From NCBI RefSeq assembly GCF_018326005.1, contig NZ_AP021903.1:994001-1058000 (forward strand): a stretch of 64,000 bases of DNA, read 5' to 3'. A program made the translations under genes and the position numbers. This document shows positions 26,930 through 34,828 of this stretch, piece by piece; within the stretch, counting starts at the first letter, position 1; every line of letters begins with the position of its first letter. The notes below the pieces were generated by a model that had not been told where the DNA came from, did not search any database, and was given only the letters and a program-made list of their open reading frames with translations. Source of the DNA: Pseudomonas sp. Seg1. GTDB taxonomy: Bacteria; Pseudomonadota; Gammaproteobacteria; Pseudomonadales; Pseudomonadaceae.

Positions 26930-28531
26930 TTACTTATTTATACCCACACCGTAGAAAGGGGTTAGACCAAACGGGCTGATGCGGAAGTCGGTGACCTCCT
27001 TGCGCAGCGGCTGGAACACCGTGGAGTTGGCAATCGGCGTGATCGGCACTTGCTGTTTAAGGATCAGTTGCGCCTGTTGATACAGTTTTACCCGCTGCGA
27101 CTTGTCGGTCGAGACCTTGGCCTGTTGCACCAGCTTGTCGTAGGTCGGGTCGCACCATTTGGCGTAGTTGCTGCCTTTTACTGCCGCGCAGCTGTACAGC
27201 ACACCGAGCCAGTTGTCGGGGTCACCGTTGTCACCGGTCCAGCCATAGATCATCGCGTCGTGTTCACCATTTTTCGCACGCTTGATGTACTCGCCCCATT
27301 CGTAACTGACGATGTTGGCCTTGATGCCGATTTTTTCCCAATCCTGCTGGATCATTTGCGCCGACATCCGCGCATTCGGGTTCGAGGCACGCTGCACTGT
27401 CATCGCCCAGAGGTTGATGGTTGTACCGGGTGCAACCCCTGCTTCCTTGAGTAGCGCTTTGGCTTTTACCGGGTCGTGCGGCGCGTCTTTGATGTTCGGG
27501 TCGAAGGACCATTGCGCGGGTGGCAAGGCGTTCTCGGCCAACTGGCCGGCGCTTTGATAAACGGCTTTGATGATCGCCGGTTTGTCGATGGCCATGTCCA
27601 GGGCCTGGCGCACTTTGAGTTGGTCGAGCGGCGGGTGAGTAGTGTTGTAGGCGAGGAAGCCGAGGTTGAAACCGGCCTGTTTGAGTACGCGCAGGTTCGG
27701 GTCTTTTTCCATGACTTCAATGTCGGCCGGGCGTGGGTAGCCGCTGACCTGGCATTCGCCGGTTTTGAGCTTTTGCAGGCGTACGGCGGCGTCCGGGGTG
27801 ATCGAGAAGATCAGGTTGTCGATTTTTACGTCTTCGGGTTTCCAGTAGGCCTTGTTTGCGGCGTAGCGGATTTGTGAATCCTTTTGGTAGCGCTTGAACA
27901 CGAACGGGCCGGTGCCGATCGGTTTCTGGTTGAGGTCGGCGGCTTTGCCTTCCTTCAGCAGTTGCGCGGCGTATTCGGCCGATTGCACCGAGGCGAAGCT
28001 CATGGCGAGGTTTTGTACGAAGGCGGCGTCGACGTTGTTGAGGTTGAAGCGCACGGTATTTTCGTCGAGTTTTTCTACCGATTTGATCGTGGTGTTGAGG
28101 CCCATGTCGGTGAAGTACGGGGACTCGGCGGGGTAGGCCTTGCGGAAGGCGTTTTCCGGGTCGAGCAGGCGCTGGAAGGTGAACAACACGTCGTCGGCGT
28201 TGAAGTCTCGGGTTGGGGTGAAGTAGTCGGTGGTGTGGAATTTTACGTTTTGGCGCAGGTGGAAGGTGTATTGGAGTCCGTCGGTTGAGACGTCCCATTT
28301 TGTTGCCAGGCCGGGTTCGATGTCGGTGCCGCCGCGTTGGAATTGGGTGAGGCGGTTGAAGACGGTTTCGGCGGAGGCGTCGAAGTCGGTGCCGCTGGTG
28401 TATTGGCTGGGGTCGAAGCCGGCGGGGCTGGCTTCGGAGCAATAAACGAGTGTTGTGGCGGCGTTTGCTAGCGGGGCGGTTGTGGCCAGGGCCAGGGAGA
28501 TCAAGAGTGGTTTTAGGGTGGATCTTGGCAT
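26930..28531 (-). CDS. dppA1: peptide-binding protein, DppA paralogue (DppA1 position)
   Basis: 533-residue family 5 binding protein with signal peptide (MPRSTLKPLLISLALATTAPLANA, key end LANA) and TLVYCSEASPAGFDPSQYTS at the mature start. GWTGDNGDPDNWLGVLYSCA is near the C terminus. It is the first of the tandem paralogues. In P. aeruginosa the peptidase gene mdpA and regulator gene psdR lie between dppA2 and dppA3; they are absent here. Confidence 0.87.
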   Translation of the reverse strand: MPRSTLKPLLISLALATTAPLANAATTLVYCSEASPAGFDPSQYTSGTDFDASAETVFNRLTQFQRGGTDIEPGLATKWDVSTDGLQYTFHLRQNVKFHTTDYFTPTRDFNADDVLFTFQRLLDPENAFRKAYPAESPYFTDMGLNTTIKSVEKLDENTVRFNLNNVDAAFVQNLAMSFASVQSAEYAAQLLKEGKAADLNQKPIGTGPFVFKRYQKDSQIRYAANKAYWKPEDVKIDNLIFSITPDAAVRLQKLKTGECQVSGYPRPADIEVMEKDPNLRVLKQAGFNLGFLAYNTTHPPLDQLKVRQALDMAIDKPAIIKAVYQSAGQLAENALPPAQWSFDPNIKDAPHDPVKAKALLKEAGVAPGTTINLWAMTVQRASNPNARMSAQMIQQDWEKIGIKANIVSYEWGEYIKRAKNGEHDAMIYGWTGDNGDPDNWLGVLYSCAAVKGSNYAKWCDPTYDKLVQQAKVSTDKSQRVKLYQQAQLILKQQVPITPIANSTVFQPLRKEVTDFRISPFGLTPFYGVGINK

Positions 28532-28641
28532 GGAGTCCCCGGGGATTTGGAGGTGGTTGTTTTTTGAGGGTAGCGGGGATTTGTGGGGTTTCGGAAATAT
28601 CGTTTTTCTTGGGGGAGTGTCTATCTCGGTATATCTGGCGG

Positions 28642-28888
28642 GTTGTGTGTATATCCGTTGCTGCGGTTATGGCTGCTTGGGGTTCCGCCCTTACGGCGGG
28701 TCACTTTTTCCAGACGCCGAAAAAGTAACCAAAAAGGCTTGCTCCTGCGTGCGGCCCGCTCGCTGGGGCTCGGGGTTCCTTCGCTCCGGGATCGATCCGC
28801 TCAGCCTTCCGACGTCGCCCGTGGATCAAGATCAAGAGCAGGCGAGCTGACACTCGGCCTATTGAGTGGGGCGGCATGCGCCGCGTGC
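28642..28888. repeat. long dispersed repeat, copy 2 (internally deleted)
   Basis: Matches 12974-13322 from TATATCCGTT to GCATGCGCCGCGTGC but lacks about 96 bp. The missing block in copy 1 lies between GGATCGATCCG (13124) and GGATCAATCCCTCCG (13216), so loss by recombination between these short similar sequences is likely. Confidence 0.8.
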
Positions 28889-28908
28889 GGGGTGTACTTG
28901 TCGCCTCT

Positions 28909-29075
28909 GTAGGAGTTGCCGAAGGCTCGGGCCGCGATCGGACGATCTTTTGATCTGGCTTTTGCTTACCTGTGGGAGCTGGCTTGCCAGCGATGGCGGC
29001 CTGAAAGCCGACCAATCTCTTGCAGACTGCACGCGAACCAATTGTAGGAGTGAGCCTGCTCGCGAAGAGGCCCGC
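28909..29075 (+). repeat. REP elements, degenerate unit of the 143-bp array
   Basis: One diverged REP (28909-28948) followed by a type B REP (28975-29001) and a type A REP (29043-29069). The B-spacer-A segment resembles the tandem unit at 13341-13874, including the GCCGACC...TTGCAG...TGCACGCGA spacer, and like it follows directly after a long-repeat copy. Confidence 0.8.
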
Positions 29076-29182
29076 CCGGTCGCCCGATTATTTGAGCTGT
29101 TTAAATGTTTATCGAATTACCAGAACCTTCCCACAAGGTTTTCAGGTTGTCCGTCGGACGTGCGCTCTCTAGGCTTCGGATG

Positions 29183-29200
29183 TCGCAGAGGACTCTGCGA
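29183..29200. other. leader hairpin 1
   Basis: Perfect 8-bp stem TCGCAGAG-GA-CTCTGCGA in the DUF6124 leader, followed by a second small stem GGGA/TCCC (29203-29218). Confidence 0.55.
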
Positions 29201-29270
29201 TCGGGAGGTGAGATTCCCGGTTATCGAATTTGGAAACCTGCGCAAGCAACGCCATAATCGCCGCCAGTTC

Positions 29271-29363
29271 ATGCTGTCGGCAGTTCTTTATGGCGGCTAT
29301 GTACGGGCGGACTTCGGTTCGGCCGGGTTGGTTTCCTTACCGGTAATCTCACTCCGTACATAG
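29271..29363 (+). CDS. possible 30-residue leader peptide upstream of DUF6124 gene
   Basis: Short open frame MLSAVLYGGYVRADFGSAGL continuing to a TAG at 29361-29363. The stop lies inside the right arm of the leader hairpin, so translation would open that hairpin. It has no strong Shine-Dalgarno sequence. Existence as a translated peptide is speculative. Confidence 0.25.
   Translation: MLSAVLYGGYVRADFGSAGLVSLPVISLRT
29297..29363. promoter_or_regulatory. leader hairpin 2, candidate cis-regulatory RNA
   Basis: Perfect 10-bp inverted repeat CTATGTACGG (29297-29306) and CCGTACATAG (29354-29363) enclosing 47 bases with further GC-rich pairing (CGGCCGGG, TACCGGTA). It lies 63 bp before the DUF6124 start. 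Confidence 0.5.
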
Positions 29364-29425
29364 TTGCCACCTCGTTTCTCGAGTGAGATCGGAAGCGTAT
29401 GGCGTCATTCGTAAGGAAATGCTCC

Positions 29426-29782
29426 ATGGATAAATTAATCCCTGACCCACCCCTCGAAACCCCACTCGAAGCAGCCCTGCGCGACGAAGACCTCGCCCGC
29501 AACCGCGAAGCCATCAAGCGTGCCCTCGATTTCTATCTTTGTCCCCAACCCGGAAAACCGCGCCAACCGAGCACGATGTTCATGGTCTGTCCCAACGTCG
29601 ACACCGAAAGCCTGCTCGCCCATGCCTGTGAATCACTGGCCTCTGCCAGCGCCGCTGCCAGCAACTTCGCCAATGAGTTGGGCGGCACGCAGCGCAACAC
29701 GATGCTCGGTATTCAGCAGATCATCATGCTGGCCGAACTGACAGTAAACCGGGCGCTGGATCGGGTTGATCCACAAACCTGA
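29426..29782 (+). CDS. DUF6124 family protein
   Basis: 118 residues from the ATG at 29426 (MDKLIPDPPLE), with AAGGA 8 bases ahead. Family marks include REAIKRALDFYL, VDTESLLAHACESLASA and GGTQRNTMLGIQQIIMLAELTVNRALD. This is a small Pseudomonas-enriched family of unknown function, usually encoded alone in many copies per genome. No signal peptide or membrane segment. Its long structured leader may control expression. Confidence 0.85.
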   Translation: MDKLIPDPPLETPLEAALRDEDLARNREAIKRALDFYLCPQPGKPRQPSTMFMVCPNVDTESLLAHACESLASASAAASNFANELGGTQRNTMLGIQQIIMLAELTVNRALDRVDPQT

Positions 29783-29798
29783 GACCGCGTTATCGTTC

Positions 29799-29880
29799 AT
29801 CGCTGGCAAGCCAGCTCCCACAGGTTTGTGCCGATTTTGAAATCGACGCACGACCTTGTGGGAGCTGGCTTGCCAGCGAT
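29799..29880. repeat. inverted REP pair
   Basis: ATCGCTGGCAAGCCAGCTCC and its inverted copy, about 30 bp apart, directly after the DUF6124 gene. Confidence 0.9.
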
Positions 29881-29913
29881 GACGGCCGAGCAAACAACAC
29901 AAATCCCAGGCAC

Positions 29914-29951
29914 AAAAAAACCGGCGATCATGCTCTGATCGCCGGTTTTTC
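29914..29951. terminator. bidirectional intrinsic terminator
   Basis: Perfect stem AACCGGCGATCA/TGATCGCCGGTT, 5-base loop, A-run before and T-run after. Serves the DUF6124 gene and the convergent SIMPL gene. Confidence 0.93.
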
Positions 29952-29968
29952 ATTCAGCCCACATCAAA

Positions 29969-30685
29969 TCACTGCATCAACACTTCAATCGAGCCATCAG
30001 CGGTCATGCTGACCTGGCTCGTACCCGCTTCGACTTCAGGCGTCACTGGCGCTGAATCCATGCCGGCGGCTTTCATCATCATCGGCGCGCGCAGGTACGG
30101 TTGTGGATAACCGTTGCTGTTGAGGTTCAGGTTGACGATTTTGTAGCCCTTGCCGCCGAGTGCGTCGGTGGCCAGTTGGGCGCGGGCCTTGAAGGCGGTG
30201 ACGGCTTCTTTGAGCAGCGCGTCTTCACTGGATTTGCGGGTCGGGTCGGCGATGGCGAAGTCCATGCCGCCCATTTTCAGGTCGGTCAGCAGTTCGCCGG
30301 TGAGTTTGGACAGGGCGGCGAAGTCGGCGCTTTCCAGGCGCAGTTCGGCACGTTCGCGCCAGCCGGTGATTTTCTGGCCCTTGGTGTCGTAGATCGGGTA
30401 GCTGTTGCGGCTGCCCTGGCGCAGGGTGATGTCCTTGACTTGCTTGGCCTGGGCCAGTGCCTTGTTCATGGTGGTGCTGACGTCGGCGGCGAGTTTGGCC
30501 GGGTCGGTGTTTTGCTCTTCGGTGTAGAGCGTCACGATCATCAGGTCGCGGGCCACTTCCTGGCTGACTTCGGCGCGCAGGGAAATCTGGTTGTAGTGCA
30601 GCTCATCGGCGGCCAGGGCCGGAAGGCTGGCGACGCTGCCGACGGTCAGGGCGAGAAGGGCGGCGCTGCGGCGAAATGTGTGCAT
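29969..30685 (-). CDS. SIMPL-domain (DUF541) periplasmic protein
   Basis: 238 residues from the ATG at 30685 (MHTFRRSAALLALT), with AAGGAG 6 bases ahead. The signal peptide ends at LPALAA. The rest is one SIMPL domain, as in E. coli YggE and BP26, which forms ring-shaped assemblies and is linked to oxidative-stress tolerance. The substrate or partner is unknown. Convergent with DUF6124, divergent from roxSR. Confidence 0.88.
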   Translation of the reverse strand: MHTFRRSAALLALTVGSVASLPALAADELHYNQISLRAEVSQEVARDLMIVTLYTEEQNTDPAKLAADVSTTMNKALAQAKQVKDITLRQGSRNSYPIYDTKGQKITGWRERAELRLESADFAALSKLTGELLTDLKMGGMDFAIADPTRKSSEDALLKEAVTAFKARAQLATDALGGKGYKIVNLNLNSNGYPQPYLRAPMMMKAAGMDSAPVTPEVEAGTSQVSMTADGSIEVLMQ

Positions 30686-30810
30686 GAAGGCTCCTTGATG
30701 AGGGCGCAGGTGTTGGTTCGGACCTGCGTGAACCATCAGACTCTAGCTTTAATGATCCGGTTCGCCCAGTTACAACTTCTATACAGATGACTGGTGGCTG
30801 CTGCGCAGCC

Positions 30811-30880
30811 AATCGCGAGCAGGCTCGCTCCCACCTTTGAAATGCGTTCCCCTGTGGGAGCGAGCCTGCTCGCGAAGGCG
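30811..30880. repeat. inverted REP pair
   Basis: TCGCGAGCAGGCTCGCTCCC and GGGAGCGAGCCTGCTCGCGA facing each other 18 bp apart, in the divergent gap before roxS. Confidence 0.9.
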
Positions 30881-30998
30881 TCCTTATAGCCGCCGAAAAT
30901 GTTTTCGCCATGTGGTCGTTTGCCGCACTTTCGCCTCTGAAGGGCGCGGCTTGGTTATACTCCGTGCGATCCGCCTGGAGCGCTCATCAGGAGAGCTC

Positions 30999-32261
30999 AT
31001 GCTCGCCCCCGTACAACTGACTTCCGCCACTCGCCAGAACCTCTGGCGGCTGACTTTCATCCGCACTTTGGTGCTGGCCGCGCAGGCCGGTTCCGTTGGT
31101 CTGGCCTATTGGCTGCAACTGTTGCCGTTGCCGTGGGTGCAACTGGCGATGACCCTCGGCTGCTCGATTCTGCTGTGCGTGTTCACTGCCGTGCGTTTGC
31201 GTACGTCGTGGCCGGTGACCGAGCTCGAATACGCCCTGCAACTGGCGTGTGATCTGGTGATCCACAGTGCGTTGCTGTATTTCTCCGGCGGTTCGACCAA
31301 TCCGTTCGTTTCCTATTATCTGGTGCCGCTGACCATTGCGGCGGTGACGCTGCCGTGGCGCTACTCGGTGATTCTGTCCGGCATCGCGCTGGCGCTGTAC
31401 ACCGTGATGCTGACGCGTTTCTATCCACTGGAAACCCTGCCGGTCGCCCGCGAAAACCTGCAGATCTACGGCATGTGGCTGAGCTTCGCGCTGGCCGCCG
31501 CGGTGATCACGTTTTTTGCTGCGCGCATGGCCGAAGAGCTGCGCCGTCAGGAAGAATTACGCGCGATCCGCCGCGAAGAAGGCCTGCGCGATCAGCAATT
31601 GCTGGCCGTTGCCACGCAGGCCGCCGGTGCCGCGCATGAATTGGGCACGCCGTTGGCGACCATGAGTGTGCTGCTCAAGGAGATGCAGCAGGATCATCCC
31701 GATCCGATGTTGCAGGACGATCTGAAGGTGCTGCAGGATCAGGTCAAACTCTGCAAAGAAACCTTGCAGCAACTGGTGCGTGCCGCCGAGGCCAACCGGC
31801 GTTTGGCGGTCGAGATGCAGGACGTCACCCAATGGCTCGACGAAGCGCTGAACCGTTGGCACCTGATGCGTCCGGAAGCCAGTTATCGCTTCCATCGTCT
31901 CGGCCAGGGCACCGTGCCGCGCATGGCGCCGCCGCCGGATCTGACTCAGGCGCTGCTGAATCTGCTCAACAACGCCGCCGACGCCTGCCCGGAAAACCTC
32001 AAAGTGACGCTGGATTGGGATGCCGAAACCGTGACCATCAGCATTCGCGATCACGGTGCCGGCGTGCCGCTGGCCATCGCCGAGCAGATCGGCAAACCGT
32101 TTTTTACCACCAAGGGCAAAGGTTTCGGCCTGGGCCTGTTTTTGAGCAAGGCCAGCGTGACACGCGCCGGTGGCTCAGTGAAACTCTATAGTCATGAGGA
32201 AGGCGGCACGCTCACCGAGCTGCGCCTGCCTCACGGCGCCCGAGGAGACCAACATGAGTGA
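30999..32261 (+). CDS. roxS: redox-sensing histidine kinase RoxS (RegB/PrrB family)
   Basis: 420 residues from the ATG at 30999 (MLAPVQLTSA), with AGGAG ahead; the longer frame runs into a REP and is rejected. Six membrane helices lie within about residues 15-175, with the quinone-sensing loop SGGSTNPF (96-103). H213 is the phospho-acceptor in AAHELGTPLAT. C252 (VKLCKETL) lies 39 residues after it, where RegB has its redox-active cysteine. The ATPase domain ends the protein (NNAADAC, DHGAGVP, KGKGFGLGLFLSKA). It controls terminal-oxidase and cyanide-tolerance genes in P. aeruginosa and P. putida. It overlaps roxR by 8 bp. Confidence 0.93.
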   Translation: MLAPVQLTSATRQNLWRLTFIRTLVLAAQAGSVGLAYWLQLLPLPWVQLAMTLGCSILLCVFTAVRLRTSWPVTELEYALQLACDLVIHSALLYFSGGSTNPFVSYYLVPLTIAAVTLPWRYSVILSGIALALYTVMLTRFYPLETLPVARENLQIYGMWLSFALAAAVITFFAARMAEELRRQEELRAIRREEGLRDQQLLAVATQAAGAAHELGTPLATMSVLLKEMQQDHPDPMLQDDLKVLQDQVKLCKETLQQLVRAAEANRRLAVEMQDVTQWLDEALNRWHLMRPEASYRFHRLGQGTVPRMAPPPDLTQALLNLLNNAADACPENLKVTLDWDAETVTISIRDHGAGVPLAIAEQIGKPFFTTKGKGFGLGLFLSKASVTRAGGSVKLYSHEEGGTLTELRLPHGARGDQHE

Positions 32262-32814
32262 CGAAATCCAAGTCGAAGGCGAAGAACTGCCGCATTTGCT
32301 GCTGGTCGACGACGACGCAACCTTCACCCGCGTCATGGCGCGTGCCATGGCCCGTCGCGGTTTTCGCGTCAGCACTGCCGGTTCCGCCGAGGAAGGCCTG
32401 ACCATTGCTCAGGCCGATCTGCCGGACTACGCCGCGCTCGACCTGAAAATGGACGGCGACTCTGGTTTGGTGCTGCTGCCCAAGTTGCTGGAACTGGACC
32501 CGGAAATGCGCGTGGTGATCCTCACCGGTTATTCGAGCATTGCCACGGCGGTCGAAGCGATCAAGCGCGGCGCTTGCAACTACCTGTGTAAACCCGCCGA
32601 CGCCGACGACGTGCTGGCCGCGCTGCTCTCCGAGCACGCCGACCTCGACAGTCTGGTGCCGGAAAACCCGATGTCGGTTGACCGCCTGCAGTGGGAGCAC
32701 ATCCAGCGCGTGCTCACCGAGCATGAAGGCAACATCTCCGCCACTGCCCGCGCCCTGGGCATGCACCGCCGCACCCTGCAGCGCAAACTGCAGAAGCGCC
32801 CGGTTCGTCGCTGA
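32254..32814 (+). CDS. roxR: response regulator RoxR (RegA/PrrA family)
   Basis: 186 residues from the ATG at 32254, chosen for the GAGGAG site and the usual N terminus. Receiver domain: acidic pair D19-D20-D21, phospho-acceptor D63 (ALDLKMDG), Thr in ILTGYSS and Lys in YLCKPAD. A Fis-type helix-turn-helix ends the protein (NISATARALGMHRRTLQRKL). Partner of RoxS. Confidence 0.94.
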   Translation: MSDEIQVEGEELPHLLLVDDDATFTRVMARAMARRGFRVSTAGSAEEGLTIAQADLPDYAALDLKMDGDSGLVLLPKLLELDPEMRVVILTGYSSIATAVEAIKRGACNYLCKPADADDVLAALLSEHADLDSLVPENPMSVDRLQWEHIQRVLTEHEGNISATARALGMHRRTLQRKLQKRPVRR

Positions 32815-32852
32815 ACCTGCGCTGAACGACTATCGCCGGCCCGCGCGATAAA

Positions 32853-32893
32853 ACGCACCGATCTACTATGATCGGTGCGTGTCTGTTCTTTTC
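32853..32893 (+). terminator. roxSR terminator
   Basis: Perfect 11-bp stem ACGCACCGATC/GATCGGTGCGT with a 6-base loop, then a T-rich tract (GTCTGTTCTTTTC). Confidence 0.8.
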
Positions 32894-32910
32894 TATATCG
32901 AGCCTTATCC

Positions 32911-34638
32911 ATGAATCAGAACGCTGAATATTCCGCGGTCAACGATGCTGTGCGCGGGCAGTTTTTTCGCAAGGTGTGGGCGATCATCACGCCGTACTGG
33001 CGCAGTGAAGAGAAGGGCAAGGCCTGGACGCTGCTGATTGCAGTGATCGCACTCTCGCTGGTCAGTGTGGGCATCTCGGTGTGGTTCAACACCTGGTATA
33101 AGGACTTCTACAACGCGCTGCAGAAGAAGGACGAAGCGGCGTTCTGGCATTTGATTCTGTATTTCTGCGGCATCGCCGCCGTGGCGATTGTCGGTGCGGT
33201 GTACAGGCTCTACCTGACTCAGATGCTGACGATTCGCTGGCGGGCCTGGCTCACCGAAAAGCATTTTTCCCGTTGGCTTGCCGACAAGAATTACTACCAG
33301 CTGGAGCAGGGCGGTTACACCGATAACCCGGACCAGCGGATTTCCGAGGACCTCAACAAGTTCACCGCCACCACCTTGAGCCTGGGTATTGGCTTGCTGA
33401 GCAATGTCGTCAGTCTGGTGTCTTTTTCGATCATCCTCTGGGGCGTATCGGGCAGCATCGAAGTGTTCGGAGTTACGATTCCCGGCTACATGTTCTGGTG
33501 TGTGCTGGTTTATGCAGTGGTGGGTAGTTGGCTGACGCATTTGATCGGTCGGCGCCTGATCGGCCTGAACAACAGACAACAACGTTTCGAAGCTGACCTG
33601 CGATTCTCCATGGTCCGGATCCGCGAGAACGCCGAGAGTATCGCGTTGTACAACGGCGAGCCGAACGAGAACCGCCGGTTGAGTAGCCGTTTCGGCATGG
33701 TCTGGCACAACTTCTGGGACATCATGAAAGTGTCCAAGCGCCTGACCTTCTTTACCGCCGGTTACAGCCAGGCAGCCGTTATCTTTCCATTCATCGTCGC
33801 GGCGCCGCGCTACTTCGCCGGCAAGATCGAACTCGGTGAACTGATGCAGATCAGCTCCGCATTCGGCAACGTTCAAGAGAGTTTCAGTTGGTTCATCAGC
33901 GCCTATCAGGAACTCGCCTCGTGGCGCGCCACCTGTGATCGTCTGCTGAGTTTCCGTCAGGCCATGAGCGACAACGAGGAGCGGATTCCGGCCATCGATG
34001 TGCAAAACCAGGGCAGCGAATTGAAGGTGCATAACCTCGGGCTGGACCTGGCTGACGGTCGTCATCTGCTGACCAGCGGCGACATGACTGTGGAACAGGG
34101 CGACCGGGTGATGCTCAGCGGTCGTTCCGGCAGCGGTAAGTCCACGCTGTTCCGGGCGATGGGGCATTTGTGGCCGGCGGGCCACGGCAATATTCGTTTG
34201 CCGGCGGCGCGTTATCTGTTCCTGCCGCAGAAACCCTATCTGCCGATCGGAACCTTGCGCGAAGCGCTGAGTTATCCACAACCGGGCGACACCTACCCGC
34301 AGGAACGCTACGAGCAAGTGCTGCAAACCTGTCGCTTGCCGCACCTCGTGGCGCGGCTGGATGAAGCCAATCACTGGCAGCGCATGCTGTCGCCGGGCGA
34401 ACAGCAACGGCTAGCCTTCGCTCGCGCACTGCTTTACGCACCGCAATGGCTGTACATGGATGAGGCGACATCGGCGATGGATGAGGAAGACGAAGCGACG
34501 CTGTATCAGGCGCTGATCGATCAGCTGCCGGGGCTGAGCATCGTCAGCGTCGGGCATCGCAGCAGCCTCAAGCGCTTCCACCCACGGCATGTGCGGATCG
34601 ACAGCGGCCATTTGGTCGAACAAACCGTGACCGCTTGA
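32911..34638 (+). CDS. ABC transporter, fused permease-ATPase (SbmA/BacA-YddA type)
   Basis: 575 residues from the ATG at 32911 (MNQNAEYSAV). The N-terminal half is an ABC_membrane_2/SbmA_BacA-like domain (WFNTWYKDFYNALQ, IRWRAWLTEKHFSRWL, NPDQRISEDL, typical of the family). The C-terminal half is an ATPase with Walker A SGRSGSGKST, signature LSPGEQQR, Walker B WLYMDEATSAMD and H-loop VGHRSS. Relatives import peptides or cobalamin-like compounds; the substrate here is not known. Monocistronic. Confidence 0.88.
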   Translation: MNQNAEYSAVNDAVRGQFFRKVWAIITPYWRSEEKGKAWTLLIAVIALSLVSVGISVWFNTWYKDFYNALQKKDEAAFWHLILYFCGIAAVAIVGAVYRLYLTQMLTIRWRAWLTEKHFSRWLADKNYYQLEQGGYTDNPDQRISEDLNKFTATTLSLGIGLLSNVVSLVSFSIILWGVSGSIEVFGVTIPGYMFWCVLVYAVVGSWLTHLIGRRLIGLNNRQQRFEADLRFSMVRIRENAESIALYNGEPNENRRLSSRFGMVWHNFWDIMKVSKRLTFFTAGYSQAAVIFPFIVAAPRYFAGKIELGELMQISSAFGNVQESFSWFISAYQELASWRATCDRLLSFRQAMSDNEERIPAIDVQNQGSELKVHNLGLDLADGRHLLTSGDMTVEQGDRVMLSGRSGSGKSTLFRAMGHLWPAGHGNIRLPAARYLFLPQKPYLPIGTLREALSYPQPGDTYPQERYEQVLQTCRLPHLVARLDEANHWQRMLSPGEQQRLAFARALLYAPQWLYMDEATSAMDEEDEATLYQALIDQLPGLSIVSVGHRSSLKRFHPRHVRIDSGHLVEQTVTA

Positions 34639-34650
34639 CCCTGCACGGAA

Positions 34651-34743
34651 CCTGTGGGAGCTGGCTTGCCAGCGATGGCGTCGGATCAGTCGACACCTTT
34701 ATGACTGATATGGCCCCATCGCTGGCAAGCCAGCTCCCACAGG
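34651..34743. repeat. inverted REP pair
   Basis: CCTGTGGGAGCTGGCTTGCC and GGCAAGCCAGCTCCCACAGG face each other around a 45-bp centre. Confidence 0.92.
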
Positions 34744-34763
34744 GATGGTGTTGTGAGTGGCGA

Positions 34764-34776
34764 GTGATCGTACAAC
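34764..34776 (+). promoter_or_regulatory. candidate operator half-site and promoter of the GntR regulator
   Basis: GTGATCGTACAAC matches 12 of 13 bases of one arm of the kdgD operator (GTCATCGTACAAC on the minus strand at 38341-38364). A TATGAT -10-like hexamer follows at 34787-34792, so the site would overlap the core promoter and fit autorepression. Confidence 0.45.
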
Positions 34777-34828
34777 CCGCTTGCGCTATGATGCCGACCA
34801 AGTCGAACTTTCGAGACAAGACGTAAAC

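Larger units (their letters stand above)
28532..29425. other. 894-bp gap: long repeat, REPs and structured leader
   Basis: From left to right: presumed dppA1 promoter DNA (28532-28641), copy 2 of the long repeat (28642-28888), REP sequences (28909-29075), and the structured leader of the DUF6124 gene (about 29100-29425). No large gene is credible. Confidence 0.75.

Noticed and set aside
28455..28912. Overlapping frames with hydrophobic start
   Set aside because: They span the dppA1 start region and the long repeat; no conserved protein is visible.
30837..30998. N-terminal extension of roxS
   Set aside because: Runs through a REP element; the ATG at 30999 with AGGAG is the proper start.
32905..34407. 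500-codon minus-strand frame
   Set aside because: Antisense of the ABC transporter gene.
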